DNA from: an uncultured Eubacteriales bacterium | Lineage (GTDB): Bacteria; Bacillota; Clostridia; Oscillospirales; Acutalibacteraceae | Direction: 5' to 3' | NCBI GenBank assembly: GCA_934486705.1 | Contig: CAKSQS010000001.1 | Span: 1-64,000, forward strand | Length of the DNA stretch: 64,000 nucleotides | Shown: positions 33,312 to 42,758 of the stretch, piece by piece | Position numbering within the stretch: position 1 is the stretch's first letter | Layout of the letters: each line of letters starts with the position of its first letter | Made by a program: the position numbers and the translations under genes | The notes under the pieces: model-generated | The model's database searches: none | Told to the model about the DNA's origin: nothing | What the model saw: the letters and a program-made list of their open reading frames with translations, nothing else

Positions 33312-34133
33312 GTGTATGAAATGATAAATGTTGAAAACTCAATAACCGTTGAATCGCTTGTAAGCGCAGTTGACGCGGTTCGTCCCAAGGGGTTTTACTT
33401 TTCGGGTGAAATGCACGATTTTTGGGAGGCGGTGTTCGTCCGCAGCGGGAATGCCATGGCGTCGGCAGAGGAAAAAATTTACAGGCTTTCCCCGGGATAT
33501 ATGCTTTTTCATAAGCCTATGGAATTTCACAGAATTTGGGCTGACGAAAATTCCGCGCCGCATTTGATGATCATTTCGTTTAAGGCAAGCGGTATCGGAA
33601 TGGATTTCTTTAAAGAAAAATGCTTTTGCATAGAGCCCGAAATGTGTGCGGAGTATGAAAGCATTTTGCGGGAATTTCAAAAAACCGTTTATGCTTACGG
33701 GCAGGGGAATGATGAATATAAGGCTTTTGCAGAGCGTACCGCCTCCGATATAAAGCGGTTTTTGCTGAAGCTTGCCGAAATGAAAAATCGTGAGCCGCGC
33801 GCACATTCCGAAGAAGAGCAGCGCTATAAAATAATAATGCGTGTTATGAACGAGCACTGCTGCGAAAGCCTTACGGTTGAGGAAATTGCGGCGCTGTGCG
33901 GTATGAGCGCCAGCACGTTAAAAAGAAATTTTGCCTTATTTTCGGATAAGGGCGTGGCGCGGGTATTCAGAACGCTTAAAATGCGCAGGGCAATGGAGCT
34001 GCTGTCGGACGGCAAAACCGCAGCTGACGCGGCGGTATCGGTCGGGTTTGAAGAACCTGCCTATTTTCATACGGTGTTCAAGCGGGAATTCGGCATAACG
34101 CCGCTTGAATATAAAAGGTCAAAAAGATTATAA
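33312..34133 (+). CDS. AraC-family regulator with cupin-type sensor
   Basis: About 273 residues. The N-terminal part has an AraC-binding cupin pattern (FYFSGEMHDFWEAVFVRSG; YRLSPGYMLFHKPMEFH). The C-terminal 100 residues carry the double helix-turn-helix (SLTVEEIAALCGMSASTLKR; AADAAVSVGFEEPAYFHTVF; GITPLEYKR). The frame opens at GTG 33312, and an in-frame ATG at 33321 is equally possible. Cupin-type AraC proteins usually bind a sugar. It is divergent from the GH109-like gene, with 21-base-spaced repeats between them, and lies upstream of the rhamnosidase, so it probably controls both. Confidence 0.88.
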   Translation: MYEMINVENSITVESLVSAVDAVRPKGFYFSGEMHDFWEAVFVRSGNAMASAEEKIYRLSPGYMLFHKPMEFHRIWADENSAPHLMIISFKASGIGMDFFKEKCFCIEPEMCAEYESILREFQKTVYAYGQGNDEYKAFAERTASDIKRFLLKLAEMKNREPRAHSEEEQRYKIIMRVMNEHCCESLTVEEIAALCGMSASTLKRNFALFSDKGVARVFRTLKMRRAMELLSDGKTAADAAVSVGFEEPAYFHTVFKREFGITPLEYKRSKRL

Positions 34134-34162
34134 TTGCATTTTAAAATGTACTGTGATAAAAT
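34134..34162 (+). promoter_or_regulatory. Sigma-A promoter before the rhamnosidase gene
   Basis: TTGCAT (34134-34139), 17 bases, TAAAAT (34157-34162). It lies immediately after the AraC stop codon and about 27 bases before the GH78 gene, so the GH78 gene can be read separately from the regulator. Confidence 0.6.
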
Positions 34163-34195
34163 GGGGCTGACAAATGAAATAAAGGTGGACGGGAA

Positions 34196-36388
34196 ATGAA
34201 AAACAACGGAAAAGCCGAAATAGGCAACGCCTGCTTTGTTACGGCGCCGAGCGAGCTTTCAGCGCCGATAATAACACGCAAATTCAGCGCCGAAAACACC
34301 GAAAGGGCAGAGCTTGAAATTTCGGCACTCGGTTTTTTCATTGCATATATAAACGGCAAAAGGGTAGGGAACGAGTATTTTTTGCCGTCGAATAGTCTTT
34401 TTTGCAGGCAGAAAACAGAAAATTTCCTGTACCCTATATATGATGAATTTACATACAGATGCTACTATACGGTTTATGATATATCGGATTATTTGAAAAA
34501 CGGCGAAAACACGCTTGAAATAGCCCTCGGAAACGGGTGGTACAGGCAAACGGAGCGCGTGGCGGAGGGCAATATGGCGTTTGGGGACAGCCTCGGCGCA
34601 ATATTTGCAATAAAGCTTACAGAGCCGTGCGGCGAAAGAACGGTTTTATCCGACGGCAGCGAGACCTGCCGAGTCGGTGAAACCGTTTCAAGTGATCTGT
34701 TTTACGGCGAAACGGTTGATTACCGAATTAAGAATTTTTCGGTTTCGCCGGTACGTATACATAAAATGCCCGATACGGTGCTGACGCGTGAAGACGCACC
34801 GCCCGACCGTGTGATACGCAGTATTGCCCCGCGCCTTATTTTGAAAAGCGGCAGCCGCGCAATTTATGACGCGGGTGAAAATGTGAGCGGTTTTGCCGTT
34901 ATTGAAACCGCAGCGGCAGCGGGCGAAAGGGTGACGGTGCGCTATGCCGAAACGCTTGACGGCGAACACCTTGATTTTAAAAGCACTGGGTCTGACTATA
35001 AAAGCCCGTGCGGCATACCGCAAATAATGCAGGATACCGTTATAGGTGACGGGAAACGGCATATTTACGAGCCGAAATTTGTGTGGCATGCTTTCAGATA
35101 TTTTGAAATTGAGGGGGACGGCGAACCGCTCGGCGTAAAAGTCATTCACAGCGATACCCCGATAACCGCGAGCTTTAATTCGTCTTCACCCGAGCTTAAC
35201 TGGCTTTTCTCGGCGTTTTTGAGAACCCAGACCGACAATATGCACTCGGGCGTGCCGTCCGATTGCCCGCACCGCGAGCGCCTCGGCTATACGGGTGACG
35301 GTCAGGTATGCGCGCAGACCGCTATGCTTATGTTGGACAGCCGCGGATTTTATAAGAAGTGGATAAGGGATATATTCGACTCGCAGGATAGGGTAAGCGG
35401 GCACGTAAACCATACAGCCCCGTTTGCGGGTGGCGGCGGCGGTCCGGGCGGCTGGGGAATGGCAGCCGTGACCGTGCCGTATGCCTATTTTAAGATATAC
35501 GGTGATATAACCCCCGCGAAAGAAAATTTCGACGGAATAAAAAAGTGGATAGAATACCTTGCGGCGCACTCCGAAAACGGGCTTGTTGTGCGCGAAGAGG
35601 CGGGCGGCTGGTGCTTGGGCGATTGGTGTATGCCCGAAAAGCCGATAATTGAAGAGGAATACGTTAATACCTGCCTGTTTATAAGGGCGCTTAATATGGC
35701 TGTCTGCCTTGCTGTGCAGCTTTGCGAAAAATCCGCTGCGGAGCGCTTTGAAAATTTGAAAGCAGCCGCCGTTAAAGCGGTGAAGGATAAATACCTGAAC
35801 GCCGATACAGGCAGCTTTGCGGGCGGAAAGCAGGGGGCGGACGCCTTTGCCGCAGCCGCAGGCATAGGCAGCGGCAAAACACTTTCGGCTTTAAAGGAAA
35901 AGTACGGGGCTTTAAAACGGTTTGACACCGGCTTTTTGGCAACGGAGCTTTTAACGGAATTGCTTTTTGAAAACGGCGGAGAGGATATTGCGTTTGATAT
36001 GCTCACATCCCACACCGTCGGCGGGTTCGGGTATATGCAAGATATGGGTCTTACCACGCTGCCCGAAACCTGGAACGGCGATATGTCGCTTAATCACCCT
36101 ATGTTCGGCGCGTGCAGCCGTATGCTTTTATGCGGCGTGCTCGGTATAGGGCAGGGTGAAGGATCATACGGCTTTAAGAATTTGGTAATAAGCCCGAAAA
36201 TTCCCGAAAAGCTTATGTGGGCAGAGGGCGGCATAAGGCTTGCCGACGGAGAGCTGTATGTTAAATGGAAAAAGGAAAACGAATCTGTTTGTTTTGAAAT
36301 TACACTGCCGAGCGGCAGAAACGCGGAATTTAATTACGGAAAAATCCGCCGCGAGCTTAAGGACGGTAAAAATATTTTCAGCCTGTGA
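34196..36388 (+). CDS. Alpha-L-rhamnosidase, GH78 type
   Basis: 730 residues, cytoplasmic (no signal peptide). An N-terminal beta-sandwich region has the rhamnosidase-N pattern (FFIAYINGKRVGNEYF, then YDISDYLKNGENTLEIALGNG). The alpha/alpha barrel motif DCPHRERLGYTGDGQ starts at D356; E361 and D368 correspond to known GH78 active-site acids, and E624 in LPETWNGDMSLNH to the catalytic glutamate. It would release rhamnose from imported oligosaccharides. The chain is shorter than many GH78 enzymes, mainly in the N-terminal sandwiches. It is followed at 15 bases by a decayed gene. Confidence 0.88.
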   Translation: MKNNGKAEIGNACFVTAPSELSAPIITRKFSAENTERAELEISALGFFIAYINGKRVGNEYFLPSNSLFCRQKTENFLYPIYDEFTYRCYYTVYDISDYLKNGENTLEIALGNGWYRQTERVAEGNMAFGDSLGAIFAIKLTEPCGERTVLSDGSETCRVGETVSSDLFYGETVDYRIKNFSVSPVRIHKMPDTVLTREDAPPDRVIRSIAPRLILKSGSRAIYDAGENVSGFAVIETAAAAGERVTVRYAETLDGEHLDFKSTGSDYKSPCGIPQIMQDTVIGDGKRHIYEPKFVWHAFRYFEIEGDGEPLGVKVIHSDTPITASFNSSSPELNWLFSAFLRTQTDNMHSGVPSDCPHRERLGYTGDGQVCAQTAMLMLDSRGFYKKWIRDIFDSQDRVSGHVNHTAPFAGGGGGPGGWGMAAVTVPYAYFKIYGDITPAKENFDGIKKWIEYLAAHSENGLVVREEAGGWCLGDWCMPEKPIIEEEYVNTCLFIRALNMAVCLAVQLCEKSAAERFENLKAAAVKAVKDKYLNADTGSFAGGKQGADAFAAAAGIGSGKTLSALKEKYGALKRFDTGFLATELLTELLFENGGEDIAFDMLTSHTVGGFGYMQDMGLTTLPETWNGDMSLNHPMFGACSRMLLCGVLGIGQGEGSYGFKNLVISPKIPEKLMWAEGGIRLADGELYVKWKKENESVCFEITLPSGRNAEFNYGKIRRELKDGKNIFSL

Positions 36389-36403
36389 AAGAGGGAACAG
36401 CAT

Positions 36404-38276
36404 ATGTATAAAATTTCAGTGCCGGTAATGAACGCAAACGTAACGCGCTGCGGGCGAGAAAAGGTATTAAAATAACTTAAAAGATTTAATACAGAGCGCG
36501 TAATTTTAGCGCTTGATAAATATGAGACGGACGGCGAAAAGCGCAGGCAGGTAATGAAAGAGCTGCGTGAAAATTGCGCGTATTTCAAGGCGAACGGGTT
36601 TGAAACGGGCGCGTGGGTATGGACGTTTTGGCTTGAAAACAATAAATCCTTTACCAATATGCGCTCTTTAAACGGCACAGAGATAACCGAGTTTATGTGC
36701 CCGTTAGATAAAAGCTTTGTTGAGTTTGCGGCGGGTTATATCAGAGATATAGCCGAAACCGGCGTGGATATAATACAATTTGACGATGATTTTCGCTACG
36801 GCTTTTTAAGCGATTCCCCCGCCTGCCTGTGCGATAGGCACATAGCGGAAATATGCAGACTGACAGGGGAGCAGCTTACCCGTGAGGAAATACAAAAGCA
36901 TATTTTAACGGGCGGAAAAAACAAATACCGCGACGCATACCTGAAAGCTAACGGCGACGCTTTAAGAGCCTTTGCCGCCGAAATGCGCAGGGCGGTGAAT
37001 CAGGTAAACCCCGAAATAAGGCTCGGGGCGTGCGCCTGCCTTACCGCATGGGATATTGACGGAACAGACGCCGCAGAGCTTTTAGGAATACTTGCAGGGA
37101 AGACCCGCCCGTTTGCGCGGCTTATAGGCGTGCCGTACTGGGCGGCAAAGGGCGAATGGGGCAGTAAACTTCAGGACGTTATAGAGCTTGAAAGAATGGA
37201 AAGTTCGTGGACTGAGTCGGAGAATATAGAACTATTCGCCGAGGGGGGATTCCTACCCAAGACCGAGAACCCGATGCCCCGCAAGCTATTTAGAGGGATT
37301 TGATACGGCTATAAGGGCTTCGGGCTGTACCGACGGTATTCTGAAATACGGAATGGATTATTCTTCAAATACCGATTATGAAACGGGATATGCCGCGTTT
37401 CACGAACGTAACAGAGAGCTGTGCGGCAGTATAGACAGGCTTTTCGGCGGCAAAACCTGCTGCGGTGTGAGAGTGTATGAAACAGCTGCAAAGCTTGCCG
37501 ATACCGTAATGCCCACAGCTGTTAATAAGGATATAAACATTGAATATATGTTTTTCTCAAAAGCCGCCCGCACCCTTGCTTATAACTCCGTGCCCACGGT
37601 TTATGAGGGGCAGGGGGTATGCGGCATAGCGTTTGATGAAAACGCGCGGCACTTACCCGCCGAAGCCTTTAAAAACGGGCTTATAATAGATATTGCCGCT
37701 GCGGAAATTCTTATGTCGCGCGGAATAGATGTGGGAATAGAAAACATAGGCGAGCCTGTGACCGACGGGGTATGCGAGCATTTTATAAACGACGATAATT
37801 ACATACTGACAGACGGCGCTCAGGTTTATGATATAAAGCTTAAAAACGGGGCTTTGATATTGAGTGATACGGAAACATCGCACGGAATAGTTCCTGTGTC
37901 GTTCCGCTACGAAAATTCGGACGGAAACAGATTTTTAATTTTAAACGTAAATACAAGGTGCGACAGGGACAACCTGCTTAAGCACTACGCAAGAAGTCGG
38001 CAGTATGCCGAAAATGTGCAGTGGCTTTCGGGCAATAAGCTGCCGGCGTATGTTTACGGGAATCCCGAATTATACGTCTTGTGCAAAAAGGATAAGAACA
38101 CTATGACGGTAGGACTTTGGAATTTCTTTGCCGATACCGCGCTTTCACCGACGATTGAGCTTGATAAGGAATATTCCGATATATCATTTCTTAATTGCAG
38201 CGGCGAGCTTTGCGGGGATAGAGTGAAGCTTTGCGATATTCCGCCCTACGGTTTCGCGGCGTTTGAGGTTAAGTAA
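36404..38276 (+). pseudogene. Decayed TIM-barrel glycosidase-like gene (nonsense plus frameshift)
   Basis: One original gene of about 623 codons is now in three pieces. It starts at ATG 36404 (GAGGGA upstream). Codon 24 is TAA at 36473, in a context (REKVLK, stop, LKRFNTERVILAL) where a glutamate would fit. The frame then stays open to a run of six G at 37243-37248. Removing one G restores EGDSYPRPRTRCPASYLEGFD and the frame continues to 38276. Barrel-like features include VDIIQFDDDFRYG and GAWVWTFWLENN. Its exact family is not recognised. Two independent lesions argue for real decay; the G-run alone could be sequencing error or a phase-variable tract. Confidence 0.85.
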
Positions 38277-38294
38277 AATATTGAAATAAATAAA

Positions 38295-38334
38295 ACAGGC
38301 AGCCGCAAATACGCAGCTGCCTGTTTTATTTTTA
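38295..38334. terminator. Bidirectional terminator between convergent genes
   Basis: AAAACAGGCAGC and GCTGCCTGTTTT form a 12-bp stem around a short loop, with A/T-rich flanks on both sides. It separates the decayed gene (+) from the nucleoside hydrolase (-). Confidence 0.8.
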
Positions 38335-38337
38335 TGT

Positions 38338-39246
38338 TTAATTGCAAAGCTTGTTTATCAAATCCTCTTTCAGCGCATCGTCCTTGATATAGTAAACATA
38401 ATTGCAAAGCAGGGTGGGCTCGGTCGGGCCGTAATATCCGTTATAATCGGGTAAGCGGGTATTAAGCAGCCGCGCGCTCATAAAGCGATCCCCGTCGTTT
38501 AAAAGCCAGGCAACGGCGGTTACATCCCATATAACGCGCGTCCAGGGCTTTCCCGCAGCGTATGAGTCCGCCTCTGCCATAGCATTTTTTGCAAGATAAT
38601 CGGTCAGTTTATTTTTGCCGAGCAGCCAATACTCAAGCTCGGGGCGCGAAAACTTGAATGAGCTTACAACCCCGCAGCAGGGCAGCTGTACAAAGGGCAC
38701 TCCGCACCCCATTACCACCCGCGCGGCGGCAATGTCCTGGTACATATTAAATTCCTTAGTATCGAAAAGGTGGTGAGCATGACCGCCTAACCATACCACT
38801 ACGGTATTTTCCGCAACTGCGGGCTCAAGCAAAACGGCTGACGCAACATTTGTAATTGCCCCTATAGCCACAACATAGAGCGGGTTTTCGGGCGAATAGT
38901 GCTTCGCGCGCTCGGCAAGGTCTTTAGCCGCGGGGGATATGACGGGCGTTTTTTCATCCTTTAAATAGCTTTCAGACCCCTTGAATATCGGAATATCGGT
39001 ACTGAGCAGCTTAAGCAGCTTTTCTATTTCCGCATAGCTTTTTTCCATACCGTCGGCAGGGCCTGTTGATTTTTTATTATGAAATGGAGCGGCATAAACA
39101 GCCTTTGTGTTCAATTTTTCGGTTGAACGAATTAAGTAGGCTATTGCAAATTGGTCGTCAATTTCATTAAACGCGTCGGTATCTATTATCACGTCAACCT
39201 TTTTTTCGGGAACTGATAAATTTTTTATAAATTGCTCTTTCGTCAT
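38338..39246 (-). CDS. Nucleoside hydrolase (IunH-like)
   Basis: 302 residues. The calcium-binding aspartate cluster is at the N terminus (VIIDTDAFNEIDDQFAIAYL, near residues 19-38), a variant of the family DTDPGIDD motif. It would split the N-glycosidic bond of a nucleoside to give a base and ribose. Other family hallmarks are VVAIGAITNVASAVLLEP and VVWLGGHAH in the middle and VIWDVTAVAWLL near the end. The start overlaps the ribokinase-AraC gene by four bases (AAAGGAG upstream), so the two are one operon and probably one pathway: nucleoside to ribose to ribose 5-phosphate. The altered loop could mean another ribosyl substrate. Confidence 0.88.
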   Translation of the reverse strand: MTKEQFIKNLSVPEKKVDVIIDTDAFNEIDDQFAIAYLIRSTEKLNTKAVYAAPFHNKKSTGPADGMEKSYAEIEKLLKLLSTDIPIFKGSESYLKDEKTPVISPAAKDLAERAKHYSPENPLYVVAIGAITNVASAVLLEPAVAENTVVVWLGGHAHHLFDTKEFNMYQDIAAARVVMGCGVPFVQLPCCGVVSSFKFSRPELEYWLLGKNKLTDYLAKNAMAEADSYAAGKPWTRVIWDVTAVAWLLNDGDRFMSARLLNTRLPDYNGYYGPTEPTLLCNYVYYIKDDALKEDLINKLCN

Positions 39247-40484
39247 TTCCTTATTACTCCTTTATTCATTCGGTATTGCTTGGGCGTGACCAAATACCTT
39301 TCCTTGAATTTTCTGCGGAAAAAGCTGTCGTTTTCATAGCCCACGGTGTTTGAAATTTCAAGCACCGAAAGCGAGGTTTCCTCTAAAAGCCGCATAGCCT
39401 CGTTTAACCTTTTGGTCTGCAAATACTCCGTAAACGGCATACCCGTCAATCTTCTTACAAGGTCGCCCGCCGAATTATAGGAATAATTAAGCTTTAGTGC
39501 AAGCCCTTTAAGCGACGCCTGTTTTAAATTTTTTTCAATATAATTTTCTGTTATTTTAAGCTGCTCGGCGGCTTTTTTATCGGTTTTGCGCTCGGTCATT
39601 GAGGGCAAAAGCCCGCGCACCTCGGCAAGCAGCGGTATTGAGGGCGCAGCTCCGTTTCGCGATACGGAAATTGCCGCTGCTGCGGCAGCCTGCTTTAAAA
39701 TTTGTTCAATCGGCTCTTGCCTGCACAAGCCTGCCGCAAAATACCCGGTAAACGTATCTCCCGCCGCTGTGGTATCCACCGCTTTTACTTCATACGCCGC
39801 TTGATATACTGTTTTTTCACTGTCCGAGTAAACGGCGCCGCGCTTTCCGAGAGTTATTACAACCGCCGTTTCGGGCAGTTCTTTTTCGGCTTTTTCAAGG
39901 CATTGCTCCGCGGTTTCTCCCCCGAGTATTTCCTGTGCCTCATGCTCGTTCATAACCAAGCAGTAAAGCTTGTTAAGGTCGATTTCTTTAAGATTTTCGC
40001 GTATGGGCGAGGGATTGAGTATTATTTTCATTCCGCGGGCGAAAGCCGTATTTATTATATATTCAAGCTCGTTTATCTCGTTTTGCAAAACGAGAAAATC
40101 GCCCTTGCCGAAATGTGAGAGAACACAGTCGGCATATTCCTTATCAATTAAGTGATTTGTGCCGGGGTAAACTATGATTGCGTTTTCTCCGTCGTTATTC
40201 ACCTGTATTATTGCGTGTCCGTTTTTTTCGTCTACGGTTTTGGAAAGGGAAACGTCCGCCCTGTTGCTTTTCAAAATATCCGAAAGGAAAGCGCCGTCAT
40301 TTCCGAACACCGCCGCGTGAAATACTTGCGCTCCCGCCCGCGCCAAGGCAACCGATTGGTTAAGCCCCTTGCCGCCGGGGAAAATATCGAGCCTGTCTCC
40401 GTGCTCTGTTTCGCCGCCGTTTACAATATGGTCAAGCCGATACACATAGTCAATATTGCAGGAACCGAAATTCAGTATTTTCAT
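39243..40484 (-). CDS. Ribokinase-AraC fusion protein
   Basis: 413 residues from ATG 40484 (AGAGGTG upstream; a GTG two codons earlier is possible). Residues about 1-295 are a complete PfkB/ribokinase domain with GGKGLNQ near 37-43, NPSPIRENL, and DTTAAGDTFTGYFAAG, which contains the catalytic aspartate near 243 and the anion hole. Residues about 308-406 form an AraC double helix-turn-helix (LKGLALKLNYSYNSAGDLV; VLEISNTVGYENDSFFRRKF; VTPKQYR). One chain thus appears to phosphorylate a sugar and bind DNA. It is co-transcribed with a nucleoside hydrolase. The promoter has a good -10 (TATACT, 40509-40504) but no clear -35, which suits self-activation. Confidence 0.88.
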   Translation of the reverse strand: MKILNFGSCNIDYVYRLDHIVNGGETEHGDRLDIFPGGKGLNQSVALARAGAQVFHAAVFGNDGAFLSDILKSNRADVSLSKTVDEKNGHAIIQVNNDGENAIIVYPGTNHLIDKEYADCVLSHFGKGDFLVLQNEINELEYIINTAFARGMKIILNPSPIRENLKEIDLNKLYCLVMNEHEAQEILGGETAEQCLEKAEKELPETAVVITLGKRGAVYSDSEKTVYQAAYEVKAVDTTAAGDTFTGYFAAGLCRQEPIEQILKQAAAAAAISVSRNGAAPSIPLLAEVRGLLPSMTERKTDKKAAEQLKITENYIEKNLKQASLKGLALKLNYSYNSAGDLVRRLTGMPFTEYLQTKRLNEAMRLLEETSLSVLEISNTVGYENDSFFRRKFKERYLVTPKQYRMNKGVIRK

Positions 40485-40529
40485 AATCACACCTCTTTTC
40501 TTTAGTATATCAGAATAAATATAAAAATA

Positions 40530-40562
40530 AAAGGACTGTTTCGCTTTAAAAACAGTCCTTTT
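40530..40562 (-). terminator. Terminator of the DUF1015 operon
   Basis: AAAAGGACTGTTT pairs with AAACAGTCCTTTT (13 bp). On the minus strand the stem is followed by TTTTATTTTTAT, ending the long housekeeping run before the ribokinase-AraC gene. Confidence 0.75.
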
Positions 40563-40571
40563 ACGGAATTA

Positions 40572-41759
40572 TTACAATTTTCTGCATTCAAGATAAAAGC
40601 GTTTATCATCCGCCACGCCCATTGAAAAGGTCTTGCGCGGCAGAGAACCGTCCTGCCGTACCGCGTCAAAAAGCTCTTCCTTTTTCATTCCGTCAAACAA
40701 AAAGCCGAGCGCGTTTTTTTCTCCCGCTAATTTTTTAAGGGAGTTTTCGCCGTGTATGTAGTCGATTTTAACGCCCTTATGCGACTTTAAGTAATCGTCC
40801 AAATAGGATTGCAGCGTTCCCACGGCAAGCTTTGACGCAGGGCGTACCGATATTTTCCTTTCGGTATTGCCGTAAACGCAGGTAAATCGCTGCGCGTCCG
40901 CACCCATATATTCTCCGCATTTTTCTATAAAGTCATCAATAATCTTTTCGGGCTCAACACCGAAAAGCACGCGGTAAATAGGTTCAAATTCAAGGGACGT
41001 ATCGTGAATATTCACAACCTCAACAAGCGCGTAATGCGATCCGCCGAGCGCCGCACATTCCTTTGCGGTGGCAAGCGAGTGATTGCCGTCCCCCACAACG
41101 AAAAGCAGGTCGCCGCCGTTTTTCCGCAAAAGCTCCTCTGTGTGTCTCTGGAGCGCCTCCGTTGCCGCCTTATCTGGTGCAAAGCCGCGAATATGCCCGC
41201 CGCCGCACATAAGGTCAAAATCGTAAAGGCACTCAAAATTATCTGTGTTGCCCGCAAGCCTGCCTATAAGAGTATTTTCGGGGTCATCGCAAAGCAGCAT
41301 AACGTGCGGCATTTCAAGGTATGCGCCGCGCCGTATTTCAACCCTTGCGGGTATTCTTTCCTTTACGGTCGCCTCGGTTGCGCGTATAAGCGCTTTACTG
41401 CCCTTTTCGTAGCTGTAATTATCAAGGTCTATAAGCCCCACAATACCGCGCCGTGTTTTGCCGTTTTTAAGGGTGCGTTCGGTATAAACAAAGGTGTTTT
41501 TATATTCCTTAAAAACGCCGTTTTCAAGGTAGCTTTTCATAGCGGCGTTTATTTTTGAAATTCTCTCGGCATTATTTTCGCCCAAAAACACCTCGGGGAA
41601 AATAATGTTGAATGCAGACGGTGCGTTATCTACCGTTTTGCGCACATTTTCCCAGTATTCGGGCTCTGAGGTGTATTGGTCGCAGGCTATCACCGCCCAC
41701 TTTTCGGGGTCTTTTGCCGGCAAGAGTATATCCGCAGGCATAAAAAGGCTGTTTTTCAT
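40572..41759 (-). CDS. DUF1015 family protein
   Basis: 395 residues, soluble. It opens with FMPADILLPAKDPEKWAVI and has the family's central FVVGDGNHSLATAKECA segment with the conserved histidine, plus KALIRATEATVKERIPARVE. DUF1015 proteins are widespread in anaerobes and have no settled activity; some are annotated as kinase-like or HpcH-associated. AAAGGGG precedes the ATG. It is the last gene of the yceD-to-DUF1015 run, 12 bases after gpsA. Confidence 0.85.
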   Translation of the reverse strand: MKNSLFMPADILLPAKDPEKWAVIACDQYTSEPEYWENVRKTVDNAPSAFNIIFPEVFLGENNAERISKINAAMKSYLENGVFKEYKNTFVYTERTLKNGKTRRGIVGLIDLDNYSYEKGSKALIRATEATVKERIPARVEIRRGAYLEMPHVMLLCDDPENTLIGRLAGNTDNFECLYDFDLMCGGGHIRGFAPDKAATEALQRHTEELLRKNGGDLLFVVGDGNHSLATAKECAALGGSHYALVEVVNIHDTSLEFEPIYRVLFGVEPEKIIDDFIEKCGEYMGADAQRFTCVYGNTERKISVRPASKLAVGTLQSYLDDYLKSHKGVKIDYIHGENSLKKLAGEKNALGFLFDGMKKEELFDAVRQDGSLPRKTFSMGVADDKRFYLECRKL

Positions 41760-41771
41760 AAAATTACCCCT

Positions 41772-42758
41772 TTAATGCTCGCTGCGGTTCGGGCGGCGCA
41801 TAAGGTCGTTTGTAACGTTTCTTACATCCTTTCCGCCGTATAAAACCGCGTAGCACTCTTCAATTATAGGCATTTCTATTTTATACTTTTGGGCTAATGT
41901 GTGCGCCATATCCGCCGCATAGTAGCCCTCAACCGTGCCTACCTCTTTTAAAGCCTTATCAATCGGCATACCTTCGCCCACCTTGTGCCCGAAACGGTTA
42001 TTTCGGCTGTGGCGCGAGGTGCAGGTTACCACTAAATCGCCTATACCCGTAAGCCCCGCAAAGGTGTATTCCTTAGCACCCATACAAACGCCGAGCCTTG
42101 TCATTTCGGCAAGTCCGCGCGTTATAAGCGCTGCCTTTGAATTATCCCCCAGCCCTAAGCCGTCGCAAAAGCCTGCGGCTATGGCGATTATGTTTTTAAG
42201 CGCGCCGCCTAACTCTACGCCTATAAGGTCATCCGATGTGTAAATTCTCAAATTTTCGGCTGACATAATGTTTTGCACTATTTCCGCCGTTGTGTGCGAA
42301 TCGGATGCAGCCACTATAGACGTGGGTATTCCGCGCGCAACCTCTTCGGCGTGCGAAGGGCCTGATAAGACCGCTACTCCCTTAGGGTTTTTAAGCTCGT
42401 CGCTTATCACCTGCGAAAGCCGCAGCAGCGTGCCCTTTTCAAGCCCTTTTGAGACGTTTACGACTATGCCGTAATTTTTATACCCCGACAGCTGCGCCGC
42501 CACGCTGCGCACAGCGGTAGAAGGGGTTGCGATAATTGTAAGCGCCGCGCCCTCTACGCAAGACATATCGGTGGTGATTTTTATGCTTTCGGGCAGAGTA
42601 ACGCCCGCAAGCAGGCGCTCATTAGTCCGCTTTTCCGAAAGCATTTTCACCTCTTCTTCAAAAGGTGACCATATAGTAACGTTGTTCCCCGCACCCGTTG
42701 CGGAAATCGCAAGCGCCATACCCCAGCCGCCTGCGCCCAAAACAGCAATATCAGCCAT
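41772..42758 (-). CDS. gpsA: Glycerol-3-phosphate dehydrogenase (NAD(P)+)
   Basis: 328 residues. It reduces dihydroxyacetone phosphate to sn-glycerol 3-phosphate, the backbone of phospholipids. The Rossmann motif VLGAGGWGMALA is at the N terminus; the catalytic lysine lies in GGALKNIIAIAAGFCDGLGL, and the substrate region NSKAALITRGLAEM follows. It overlaps plsY by eight bases, giving the common plsY-gpsA order in which the product is passed straight to the acyltransferase. GGGGG-AAAAAG precedes the ATG. Length and motifs are normal. Confidence 0.95.
   Translation of the reverse strand: MADIAVLGAGGWGMALAISATGAGNNVTIWSPFEEEVKMLSEKRTNERLLAGVTLPESIKITTDMSCVEGAALTIIATPSTAVRSVAAQLSGYKNYGIVVNVSKGLEKGTLLRLSQVISDELKNPKGVAVLSGPSHAEEVARGIPTSIVAASDSHTTAEIVQNIMSAENLRIYTSDDLIGVELGGALKNIIAIAAGFCDGLGLGDNSKAALITRGLAEMTRLGVCMGAKEYTFAGLTGIGDLVVTCTSRHSRNNRFGHKVGEGMPIDKALKEVGTVEGYYAADMAHTLAQKYKIEMPIIEECYAVLYGGKDVRNVTNDLMRRPNRSEH

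Noticed and set aside
36554..37303. 249-codon frame as a separate gene next to 37353-38276
   Set aside because: Removing one G at 37243-37248 joins both into one continuous protein, and 36404-36475 supplies its N terminus.
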